This document shows, in pieces, positions 16,933-24,538 of a stretch of 64,000 nt of DNA (its first letter is position 1; every line of letters starts with the position of its first letter). The notes below the pieces were generated by a model. It made no database searches. It saw only the letters and a list, made by a program, of their open reading frames with translations, and was not told where the DNA came from. The stretch is from Palsa-506 sp963836355 (GTDB lineage Bacteria; Actinomycetota; Actinomycetes; Streptosporangiales; Streptosporangiaceae): positions 248,001 to 312,000 of the forward strand of contig CAWIJO010000018.1 in NCBI GenBank assembly GCA_963836355.1, read 5' to 3'. The position numbers were made by a program, and so were the translations under genes.

Positions 16933-17634
16933 TCAGCCTTGACCGCCGCCGCTGCCGGCCGCCCTCCCGTCCGGCCCGGTGAGCAGCCGGTACCGGCTCA
17001 CTGACCGCGCCTCGGCGATGACGCGATCGTCAAGGCGCGGCAATTCAGCGACCATGCCACGCGGCTGTGCCGGATTGCCGAAGGCGACCATGCCTGCTGG
17101 TATGTCCCGAGTTACCACGGCACCGGCGCCAATAAGGGCGCCAGCGCCGATGCGCACGTACGGCAGGATTGTCACGTTGACCCCGACCTGGGCGGCCGCG
17201 CCTATTTTCGGGCCGGCCATGATTTCGGCGGACCGCTGATCGCCAGGGTAGAGATCGTTGGCAATCGTCACGCCCGGCGCCAGGAAGACGTCATCGTCGA
17301 GTTCGGTAAATTGCGCGACATAGCAGTTGCAGTGGACCTTTGCCCGGCTGCCGATCCGGCAGCCGTAGTCGATGACGCTGTTGCTCCAGATGGAGACGTC
17401 GTCGCCCAGCGCACAGCCTTCCCTGACGACGACGCCGTGCCCGGTCTGCAGGCGCTGGCCGATGGTCGTGCCGTGGTAAAGCACGGTTCCGAAGCGCAAC
17501 CGCGCACCTGCGCCGAGAACGAGCGGGCTCCCGCCGCCGCGCGAGGCCGGATAGCCGACGATCACTCCCGCGTCGACGCCCGCGTCAGTTGAGTCGGGCT
17601 GCCGCTGCGCTGCTTGTCCCAGTTCATCGGTCAT
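16933..17634 (-). CDS. Left-handed beta-helix (hexapeptide) acyltransferase
   Basis: A 233-aa protein with hexapeptide repeats of the LbetaH fold (VIDYGCRIGSRAKVHCNCYV, VGVNVTILPYVRIGAGALIG), ending in the conserved DIPAGMVAFGNPAQPRG turn. Trimeric enzymes of this type, such as WbpD/WlbB, N-acetylate 3-amino nucleotide sugars using acetyl-CoA. That fits the oxidoreductase and aminotransferase genes next door, although the substrate is inferred from context only. The start ATG 17634 has GGAG about 8 bases before it; residues encoded further upstream are low complexity. The gene is separated by 239 bases from the oxidoreductase and has an A/T-rich divergent promoter region upstream. Confidence 0.87.
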   Translation of the reverse strand: MTDELGQAAQRQPDSTDAGVDAGVIVGYPASRGGGSPLVLGAGARLRFGTVLYHGTTIGQRLQTGHGVVVREGCALGDDVSIWSNSVIDYGCRIGSRAKVHCNCYVAQFTELDDDVFLAPGVTIANDLYPGDQRSAEIMAGPKIGAAAQVGVNVTILPYVRIGAGALIGAGAVVTRDIPAGMVAFGNPAQPRGMVAELPRLDDRVIAEARSVSRYRLLTGPDGRAAGSGGGQG

Positions 17635-17953
17635 TCTCAGGCTCCAAGACGTCGCCGTTCCCGGCCGCGGCCAGCTGCCGCGGCGCCGTGCCAGGGGCAC
17701 ACGATAGCCATCCGGCCGCAAGTATCCCGCTGGCCGGCGAAACTGCTGCGCTGGCGACCGGGCGCTGCCCGGCTGTCAGGTTGCCCGGTTGAGCACGGCA
17801 AAGCCAGATATGCAATATTTATAATGATAAATTAAGCATGGCGAAATTAAGCATGAAACTCCCGGACGCTTTACTGAGGCATTAGTCGAATAATGCATGC
17901 CGCGCTGCTGAACAGCCGCATTCTGGCCGTTCAGCCGTCCATACTGTTCCGCC
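17635..17953. promoter_or_regulatory. A/T-rich divergent promoter region with a 12-bp direct repeat
   Basis: Positions 17810-17860 are strikingly A/T-rich for this genome. A perfect -10 hexamer TATAAT lies at 17820-17825 on the plus strand. The sequence AAATTAAGCATG occurs twice, at 17829-17840 and 17844-17855, 15 bases apart, as expected for two adjacent regulator sites. The region separates the acyltransferase (minus strand) from a glycosyltransferase (plus strand, 17954). No good -35 was found. Confidence 0.6.
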
Positions 17954-18835
17954 ATGACAACCGTCGTGATTCCCGCGAATAATGAAGGCCAGGTGATCGG
18001 GCGGCTGCTCAGGCAGCTCATGCCGGTCATGTCACCGCCTGATCTCAATGTGCTTATTGTCGCTAATGGCTGCAGTGACGACACTGCGAAGATAGCCGCC
18101 TCTTTTGGGTCCGGCGTCCGGGTAATTACCATTCCGATGGCTTCTAAGAACGCGGCGCTAGTCACCGCATACCGGGCCGTGCGGGATTTCCCGGTCGTGT
18201 ATGTCGATGCTGATGTCGAGCTGCGGGACTGCGACGTCCGGGCGCTGGCCGCTGCGCTGCGCCAGCCCGGGGTACTTGCCGCCGCGCCGGAGCGGGTGCT
18301 GGATCTGGCCTGGCCCTGGCCGGTGCGCTGGTTCTACGACGTCTGGTCCCGCCTGCCCGAGGTCCGCTGCGGGCTGTGGGGGCGGGGCGTCATCGCGCTG
18401 ACCGCGGCCGGGCAGCAGCGAATGGCCGGCCTGCCGCCGCTGATCGGGGATGACCTGGCCGCATCGCTGCTGTTCGGGCCGCACGAGCGGAGCATCGTCG
18501 GGGCCGCGCAGGTGCTCGTCCACACACCGCGGACGTTCGCCGACCTGCTGCGTCGCCGGGTCCGTGCCGCTACCGGGCTGGGTCAGCTGGAACGGACGGA
18601 CGGCGCGCCGGAGTCGACCGCGCGGACAAGGATCTGCGACCTGACCGCGATCATCCGTCGTGAGCCGAGGATGACGCTGCGGGTGGCCTACTTCCTGTCC
18701 ATGGCCGTCCTCGCCCGGCTGAAGGCACGGCGCGCGGTGGCCCGCGGCGACTACTCGACGTGGCTCCGGGACGAGAGCAGCCGCCGCCCGGCAACCCACG
18801 GCGTGATCGTCGGTCACAGTGCCGGCCGCGAATAA
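17954..18835 (+). CDS. Family 2 glycosyltransferase
   Basis: A 293-aa GT-A glycosyltransferase. The N-terminus reads TTVVIPANNEGQVIGRLL, followed by VANGCSDDT and a metal-binding VYVDADVEL (DxD near residue 84). Further on, GLWGRGVIALTAAG and LIGDDLAASLLF fit the acceptor-side catalytic region, where the acidic residues may include the base. No transmembrane segment is obvious except a weak hydrophobic stretch near residue 240. The ATG lies 130 bases after the A/T-rich promoter region. It probably adds one sugar to the lipid-linked glycan begun by the glycosylphosphotransferase downstream; the sugar is unknown. Confidence 0.85.
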   Translation: MTTVVIPANNEGQVIGRLLRQLMPVMSPPDLNVLIVANGCSDDTAKIAASFGSGVRVITIPMASKNAALVTAYRAVRDFPVVYVDADVELRDCDVRALAAALRQPGVLAAAPERVLDLAWPWPVRWFYDVWSRLPEVRCGLWGRGVIALTAAGQQRMAGLPPLIGDDLAASLLFGPHERSIVGAAQVLVHTPRTFADLLRRRVRAATGLGQLERTDGAPESTARTRICDLTAIIRREPRMTLRVAYFLSMAVLARLKARRAVARGDYSTWLRDESSRRPATHGVIVGHSAGRE

Positions 18836-19183
18836 TCCCGGCCGGCCACGAATAACTTGGCAGGCCATGAATGACTCCGCCCGGCAAGCATGCTTACGGG
18901 CAGTTTATTCCGGCTTTATTACCGTGCCCGGCCGCTAGAATCTGTGAAATAGCCTGCCTGGTGCGCAGAAATTGTTAGTCTTTGCTGCATCGGATAACTG
19001 CGAGCCGTTCTAGCTGTGTCCCATTAACCTGGTGACGCCGACCTGCGCGGATATTAGCAACCCGCCAGCGCGGCGCCTTCCAGGACTTATCCCGACGCCT
19101 GTTCCCGCTGACCAGCGCCGGGCCGGGCACGCATGGGCAAAAACGGCGAGCAAACAGGTACAGGAAGGAGCTCTCGGGGCGGT
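18836..19183 (+). other. Intergenic region before the glycosylphosphotransferase gene
   Basis: No gene is seen. Short direct repeats (GGCCGGCCxCGAATAA) occur at its left end. A -10-like TAGAAT at 18936-18941 lies in a relatively A/T-rich stretch, without a convincing -35. It probably holds the promoter and leader of the gene at 19184. Confidence 0.35.
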
Positions 19184-20746
19184 ATGAGCGTTACCGACAA
19201 CATAGTCGATACAAATCACGGCATTGCTGGCGCAGATCGCGGCATAGCCGAGGCAGATCCACGGCGCGAGTTCCCCGGGCGGTCAGCGGCCCCGGGCAGG
19301 TCCGCAGCTTCCGGACGTTCCGCTTCCCAGCGGCGGTCCGCAGCATCCGGCACGACAACATGGACGGCTAGCTACCTGCGCTGGGCAGCCGCCGTCGACG
19401 GCGGCTGCGCCGCGGCGGCCGGCCTGCTGGCGGCCCGGCTCCGGTTCGGCGGCGATGGCAGCGTGCCGCTCGCCTATCTGGCTATTACTGCTGCCCTGCC
19501 GGTGCTGTGGTGCGCGGCGGTGCTGCTGGCCGGCGGGTATGACTCGCGATTCATCGGGCTCGGCTCCGATGAGTTCCGCCGGGTACTCAACGCGATGGTC
19601 ACCCTGATGGCCGGGGTGGCGATCCTGGCCTACTCGGCCAAACTCGACCTGGCCCGCGGCTATATGGCCGTCGCCCTGCCGTCCGCGGGAGTGCTCGCCC
19701 TGGCGGGCAGGTACTACCTCCGCAAGCGCCTGCACCGGCAGCGCCGCAGTGGCTCCCGTACCCGGCGGGTGATCGCCGTCGGCCACGCGGCCGCCGTCGC
19801 CGACCTGGCGACCAGGCTGCACCGGGACAGTTACCACGGGCTGTCGGTGGTCGCCGCCTGCCTGGCCGGCGACGCGGAGCCCGAGGAAGTCGCCGCCGTC
19901 CCGGTGGCCGGTGACCTGGCCGGCGTCACGGCGGCCGTCAGCCGGTTCAGCGCCGACACGGTGGCCGTGCTCGCCTGCCCGGAGATGGACGGCGCGCGCC
20001 TGCGCGAGCTCGCCTGGGAGCTGGAGAAGACCGGCACTGACCTGTGCGTCGCGGCGGCGCTGCTTGACGTGGCAGGCCCGCGGACAACCATCCGCCCGGT
20101 CGCCGGGCTGCCCCTGCTGCACCTGGACCACCCGGAACTCGCGGGCGGGAAGCAGATCGTCAAGGGCGTGTTCGACAAGGCCATCGCCGCTGCGGCGCTG
20201 ATTGGCCTGGCACCGCTGTTCGCCGCCATCGCACTGACGATCTGGCTGACCGACCGCGGCCCGGTGTTCTTCCGGCAGACCAGGGTCGGCAAGGGCGGCG
20301 GCGCGTTCACGCTCTACAAGTTCCGCACCATGGTGGTGGATGCCGAACGGTGGCAGCCGCTGCTCGCCGACCGCAACGAGGTGGACGACGTGCTGTTCAA
20401 GATCCGCCGAGATCCGCGCGTCACCCGCCCTGGCGGGTGGCTGCGCCGCTGGTCACTGGACGAGCTGCCGCAGCTGTTCAACGTCCTGCTGGGGGACATG
20501 TCCCTGGTCGGGCCGAGGCCCGCGCTGCCGCAGGAGGCGGCGCGCTACGGCGACCTGATGCGGCGCAGGCTCGCGGTAACCCCGGGCCTTACCGGCCTGT
20601 GGCAGGTCAGCGGGCGGTCGGACCTGTCCTGGGATGACGCGGTGCGGCTTGACCTCAGCTACGTGGAGAACTGGTCATTAGCCCTTGACCTCCAGATTCT
20701 CTGGAAGACCGGGTCGGCGGTCATCCGCGGTGCCGGGGCTTATTAA
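19184..20746 (+). CDS. Polyprenyl-phosphate glycosylphosphotransferase
   Basis: This is the likely initiating enzyme of glycan assembly: it transfers a sugar-1-phosphate from a UDP-sugar to undecaprenyl phosphate. The 520-aa protein begins with a Ser/Arg-rich repetitive tail (GRSAAPGRSAASGRSAS), followed by four transmembrane segments (about residues 65-190) and a Rossmann-like region. The C-terminal bacterial sugar transferase domain has DKAIAAAALIGLAPLF, the membrane re-entrant helix, GPVFFRQTRVGKGGG, LYKFRTM, and the late motifs SLDELPQLFNVLLGDMSLVG and PGLTGLWQVSGRSD. ATG 19184 is chosen because GGAAGGAG ends 13 bases upstream; an earlier in-frame ATG at 19133 has no ribosome site. The methyltransferase follows 37 bases downstream. 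Confidence 0.92.
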   Translation: MSVTDNIVDTNHGIAGADRGIAEADPRREFPGRSAAPGRSAASGRSASQRRSAASGTTTWTASYLRWAAAVDGGCAAAAGLLAARLRFGGDGSVPLAYLAITAALPVLWCAAVLLAGGYDSRFIGLGSDEFRRVLNAMVTLMAGVAILAYSAKLDLARGYMAVALPSAGVLALAGRYYLRKRLHRQRRSGSRTRRVIAVGHAAAVADLATRLHRDSYHGLSVVAACLAGDAEPEEVAAVPVAGDLAGVTAAVSRFSADTVAVLACPEMDGARLRELAWELEKTGTDLCVAAALLDVAGPRTTIRPVAGLPLLHLDHPELAGGKQIVKGVFDKAIAAAALIGLAPLFAAIALTIWLTDRGPVFFRQTRVGKGGGAFTLYKFRTMVVDAERWQPLLADRNEVDDVLFKIRRDPRVTRPGGWLRRWSLDELPQLFNVLLGDMSLVGPRPALPQEAARYGDLMRRRLAVTPGLTGLWQVSGRSDLSWDDAVRLDLSYVENWSLALDLQILWKTGSAVIRGAGAY

Positions 20747-20783
20747 CTCTGCCCAGCGGGACTACGCCAGACAGGAGGGCACG

Positions 20784-21638
20784 TTGCCCAGCTCGCTTAT
20801 CCACCGCGCGGTCAGTACGGCCGCCGCGGTCCGGGCGGTGGTCGCCAGGCCGCCGTACGTCACCCCCGGCCATTTCTACTCACCGCTGACCGCCGAGGCC
20901 GATCGCAGCCGCGCCCTGGGCTGGACCGAGGCGCCCGGCGTGGAAATGGCTGAAGACCGCCAGCTGGCCCTGGCGGCGCAGCTGGCGCCGAAGCTGGCCG
21001 AGCCTCCGCCGGGCCCGCGCTACGTCGCGGCGAACAACATGTACGGTCCCGCCGACGCCGCCGTCTACCGGGCGATGCTGGCCCACCTGCGGCCTGCCCG
21101 GGTGATCGAGGTGGGCTCCGGTTTCTCCACCGCGCTCGCGCTCGACGAGACGGAGGCCAGCCGCGAGATCGCGGCGCTGGACATCACCTGCATCGAGCCA
21201 TTCGCCGACCGGCTGCTTGCGATCATGAGCGAGTCCGACCGCAGGCGGCTCACGCTGCTCCGCAAGCCCGTGCAGGACGTCGACCCGGCGACGTACGACC
21301 GGCTCGGTCCCGGCGACGTGCTGTTCGTCGACTCGACACATGTGGTGAAGGCCGGCTCGGACGTGGTCTGGCTTTTCCTGCACGTGCTGCCCAGGCTCGC
21401 TCCCGGCGTCGTGGTGCACGTGCACGACGTGTTCTGGCCGTTCGAGTATCCGGCGCACTGGCTGGAGCAGCGCCGCGACTGGACCGAGGCCTACCTGGTG
21501 CACGCGTTCCTGGCCGGGAACGCCAGCTGGGAGATCGTCTTCTTCACGTCGTGGTTCTGGCAGTGCCACCCGGAACTCGTGCCGCCGCCACTGGCCCGCG
21601 AGGAGCCTGGCTCGATCTGGCTCCGCAAGGCGCACTGA
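20784..21638 (+). CDS. Class I SAM-dependent methyltransferase
   Basis: A 284-aa protein with SAM-binding motif I RVIEVGSGFSTALALDE near residue 110, motif II-like ALDITCIEP, and the acidic loop VLFVDSTHVVKAGSDV. HVHDVFWPFEYP near residue 215 may be the metal or catalytic region seen in methyltransferase family 24 members. The TTG start at 20784 is chosen because a perfect AGGAGG lies 5 bases before it; an upstream in-frame start at 20685 would overlap the preceding gene. Co-transcription with the glycosylphosphotransferase is likely. The target is probably a sugar of the same glycan, although a small-molecule target is possible. Confidence 0.82.
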   Translation: MPSSLIHRAVSTAAAVRAVVARPPYVTPGHFYSPLTAEADRSRALGWTEAPGVEMAEDRQLALAAQLAPKLAEPPPGPRYVAANNMYGPADAAVYRAMLAHLRPARVIEVGSGFSTALALDETEASREIAALDITCIEPFADRLLAIMSESDRRRLTLLRKPVQDVDPATYDRLGPGDVLFVDSTHVVKAGSDVVWLFLHVLPRLAPGVVVHVHDVFWPFEYPAHWLEQRRDWTEAYLVHAFLAGNASWEIVFFTSWFWQCHPELVPPPLAREEPGSIWLRKAH

Positions 21639-21694
21639 CCGGCGAGCAGACCGAGCCGTTGCTAACCAGCGACCGGGATGGCTCGTTAAAGCGG

Positions 21695-22348
21695 TTAATC
21701 CCGGAGGTAACGGGCGGGAGCTCCGGCCCATACCTGACCGGCCGGCACATCGCTTAGCACGACCGAGCCCATTCCCACCAGGGCGCCGGAGCCCACCGAC
21801 CGGTTTTCGCGGACCAGGGCTCCGGCGCCCAGATAGGCATTCTCGCCAATGTGCACCCCGCCGCCCAGCCGGACTCCGGAGGCGAGCGTCGCGAAGTCCT
21901 CGACGACATCATCGTGCGTCAGCGTGACATGCGGCATCACCGCAACGTGCGATCCGACCCGCACTGCCGCGGTCAGCGCCGCGTACGCCAGCAGGACGGA
22001 ACCCGGCCCGATGCGTGACGATGCCGAAACGGCCGCGGTCGGGTGCGCGATGGTCGCGTACCGGTCAGCCGGAAGGTCCAGCTTCTTGATGATCCTGGCG
22101 CGGCTCAGATAGTTATCCGGGCGCCCGGTGCACACCACGACTGCGGCGCCGGGCACGCTTGCCAGTTCGCTGATCCCGCCGAGGACCGGTAAGCCGTCGA
22201 CGCAGGCGCCGGCGAGGGCCGGGTCATCATCGAGATATCCGAGCAGCCGCCAGGTGGCGCCCGCCGCATTGCTGGCGCGAATTGCCTCTGCCGTTTCGCG
22301 GCCGAACCCGCCAGCGCCAATTACTACCAGATCGCCACCTGGCGCCAT
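21695..22348 (-). CDS. NeuD/PglD-like sugar O- or N-acyltransferase
   Basis: A 217-aa two-domain protein. A small Rossmann-like PglD_N domain (LVVIGAGGFGRETAEAI, YLDDDPALAG) is followed by a left-handed beta-helix (SRIGPGSVLLAYAALTAAVRVG, AYLGAGALVRE) ending in the conserved DVPAGQVWAGAPARYLRD. Family members acetylate UDP-4-amino sugars or sialic-acid-like sugars with acetyl-CoA. The ATG at 22348 is chosen because the Rossmann motif follows at once; the in-frame region upstream to 22591 overlaps the next gene and is low complexity. It is the second acyltransferase of the locus, so the glycan may carry two acyl-amino groups. Confidence 0.88.
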   Translation of the reverse strand: MAPGGDLVVIGAGGFGRETAEAIRASNAAGATWRLLGYLDDDPALAGACVDGLPVLGGISELASVPGAAVVVCTGRPDNYLSRARIIKKLDLPADRYATIAHPTAAVSASSRIGPGSVLLAYAALTAAVRVGSHVAVMPHVTLTHDDVVEDFATLASGVRLGGGVHIGENAYLGAGALVRENRSVGSGALVGMGSVVLSDVPAGQVWAGAPARYLRD

Positions 22349-22457
22349 TATCAGGTCATCTCCCGGCGAATCTTGAAATTGACCGAAACCGACCAGCGCC
22401 GAACGGCGCCGTGCATGCCGATAGTACGTCAGCGGGCTGAGACTGCGTTGGTTGCGT

Positions 22458-24167
22458 TCATCGGCGTGGCTGGTATTTCCATATGACGTAGGTGCCCAGG
22501 CCGTAAGGCTTGACCTCGGTGCCGTAAGGCACGACCTGGATGATGCGGTAGCGGGGGTTGCTGTGCAGCTGCGTGGCGAGGCCGTGGTCAAGGGCTGCGG
22601 TGTCGGTGAAGTTCAGGGCGATGAAGGAGAAATATCCGGCGGCGATGTACTTGGCGAAGGCGGCGGGATTGCCGGCTGCGACGATGCCAGCTGCCTGGGG
22701 CGGGGTGCCGGTGCTGGCGCCGGAGGGCAAGACGATGTTGCGGGTGCTGGACCACCGCCGCCACTGCGTCCCGGACGGCAGGTAGTACTTCGCGATGGAG
22801 GGATCCTCGACGAGCAGGCGCCCGGTGCCGTGCTCAGCGAGCGGGCGCAGTATCGCGATGAAGCTAGTCGCGTTAGGCCAGCTGGTGGCGAACGACCACG
22901 ACTGGCTGGCTCCCAGGGAGGCGGGGAAGATGAGCGCGATCACGCAGGCCCCGCTGGTGACAGCCTGCTGCCGGCCGGCCGGCGCGGACGCGATCAGCCG
23001 GTCCGCCGCAAAGCCCGCAGCGATGGCGGCGAACCAGGCGCCCAGGCCGACGTGCTGGTTCAGCACCGCCGCGGTATGCAGCCAGGCCTGCTCCAGCGGA
23101 CCGAGGACGGCGGCGCTGGCCAGGACCGCGAGCAGCCATGTCCGGGCGTGTCCGTCCCGGCCGGCCCAGCTCATGATGACACCGCACACGGCCAGCAGGA
23201 CGAGCAGCCCGGCCCAGTACCAGGTACTGGACAGCACGGCCAGCGGGGAGCTGGTGTGCGCCACCGGCGCCAGGATCGTCTGCCGCAAGCCGCTGAGGTA
23301 GCCGCTGCCGCCGATCAGCAATCCGGCCGTCAGCAGCGCGGCCAGCACAATGACCAGGGTCGCGACCCGCCGCAGCGCGATCCGGCCGCCAGGCGCCGGG
23401 AACGCGGCGAGCACCGCGAGCACGGGCACCAGCACGTCAAACAGGATCGAGGAATACGCGGCGGCGTTGGCCAGCGCCAGCGCGGCACCGGCTGCGGCCA
23501 TCCAGCCAGTTGCCTCCCCCTCTTTCCCGGCACGCAGCACGCACCATGCCGCCAGCGCGACCAGGAACAGCGCCATGGCGTCGTAGGTGGCGAACGCGCC
23601 CAGGTGCAGCGTCGGGCCCAGCACGGCGAACAGCGCGGCGGCGAAGAATGCGGCCCGCCGCCCGAACAGCCGCCGCGCGGCGCTCCACAGCAGCGCGGTC
23701 GCCCCCAGCATGAAGACCAGTGACAGGATCCGGGCACCGGCCAGCCCCCCGGCACCGTCCGCCAGCGCCGCGACCGGCGGGTAGATAACCGGCGCTCCGG
23801 AGAAGTAATACGGAAACGGCGGGATAGCCGTGCCGTGCAGCCAGTGCGCCCACTGCAGGTGCCCCGCCCACAGGTACAGGCCTTCATCCTGGAACGCCGT
23901 GTCGGCCCGCACCAGCCGCAGCGACAGCACCGTCTGGACCACGAGTACCGGCAGCAGCGGCCAGCTACCCGGAACCCGCCAGCCGGTAGCCCGCTCTTCC
24001 CCGTCCGAGGTGATCCGCTCAGCCACCGACGTCCCGGCCGCCGAGGATTCCCCGGATGCCGAGGTAACCTGCCGGCCGGACCGTGTTCCTCGCCGCCACT
24101 GGGGCCGTGCGGCACCACCAGCCGCCGGCCTGATGAGCGTCCGCGCGCCCGATGAGATGCCATCCAT
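22458..24167 (-). CDS. GT39-like polytopic membrane glycosyltransferase
   Basis: A 569-aa protein with a roughly 70-residue cytoplasmic N-terminus and about 10-12 transmembrane segments. The first extracytoplasmic loop has FQDEGLYLW, matching the acidic catalytic motif of GT-C enzymes that use polyprenyl-phosphate sugars (ArnT/PMT type). The C-terminal 130 residues form a soluble domain (LLVEDPSIAKYYLPSG, YGLGTYVIWKYQPRR). The start at 24167 (MDGISSG) is preferred to an earlier in-frame start that adds only low-complexity residues. It may add a sugar to the glycan or to a surface protein on the outside of the membrane. A Wzy-like polymerase role cannot be excluded, as no other candidate polymerase is present. 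Confidence 0.75.
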   Translation of the reverse strand: MDGISSGARTLIRPAAGGAARPQWRRGTRSGRQVTSASGESSAAGTSVAERITSDGEERATGWRVPGSWPLLPVLVVQTVLSLRLVRADTAFQDEGLYLWAGHLQWAHWLHGTAIPPFPYYFSGAPVIYPPVAALADGAGGLAGARILSLVFMLGATALLWSAARRLFGRRAAFFAAALFAVLGPTLHLGAFATYDAMALFLVALAAWCVLRAGKEGEATGWMAAAGAALALANAAAYSSILFDVLVPVLAVLAAFPAPGGRIALRRVATLVIVLAALLTAGLLIGGSGYLSGLRQTILAPVAHTSSPLAVLSSTWYWAGLLVLLAVCGVIMSWAGRDGHARTWLLAVLASAAVLGPLEQAWLHTAAVLNQHVGLGAWFAAIAAGFAADRLIASAPAGRQQAVTSGACVIALIFPASLGASQSWSFATSWPNATSFIAILRPLAEHGTGRLLVEDPSIAKYYLPSGTQWRRWSSTRNIVLPSGASTGTPPQAAGIVAAGNPAAFAKYIAAGYFSFIALNFTDTAALDHGLATQLHSNPRYRIIQVVPYGTEVKPYGLGTYVIWKYQPRR

Positions 24168-24538
24168 GGCCGGTCCCGCCTTTCCGTGCCCGCCGTCGTT
24201 AAACAGACGCCGACCAGAGCTTCCCGGCACACCGCGTGCAAGCCTAACCGGCCCGGGCCCAGGACGCAGGTGCACGGATAAATCGGCAAATCGCGCAAGC
24301 AGCCGTGCTGCTGGTCGTGGTGGTCGTCCTCGATCGCTGCAATGGATCCCGTGAGCCGGGAAGCCTGGTCGGCACGACGTTCATACTCCTCTGCCAGGAA
24401 CCCGCGATGACCGCCGTTATCGGCCGACGATCTTGATGGCTCGTGCCAGAAGGGCGGGGCAGCGCGGGCTCCGCGCGCTGGGTGCGGGACACTGGCTTGT
24501 CAGTGCCGCTAAACCGGTCCTGGACCTTTGGGAGAGCT
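24168..24538. other. Divergent intergenic region between the GT39-like gene and nhaA
   Basis: No convincing gene is seen here. It separates divergent starts at 24167 and 24539, so it should hold both promoters, but no clear -10/-35 pair was found in this GC-rich stretch. Confidence 0.35.

Noticed and set aside
10273..24167. A complete Wzx/Wzy polysaccharide system.
   Set aside because: A flippase and an initiating transferase are clear, but no Wzy polymerase or chain-length protein was recognised; the GT39-like protein cannot be assigned that role.
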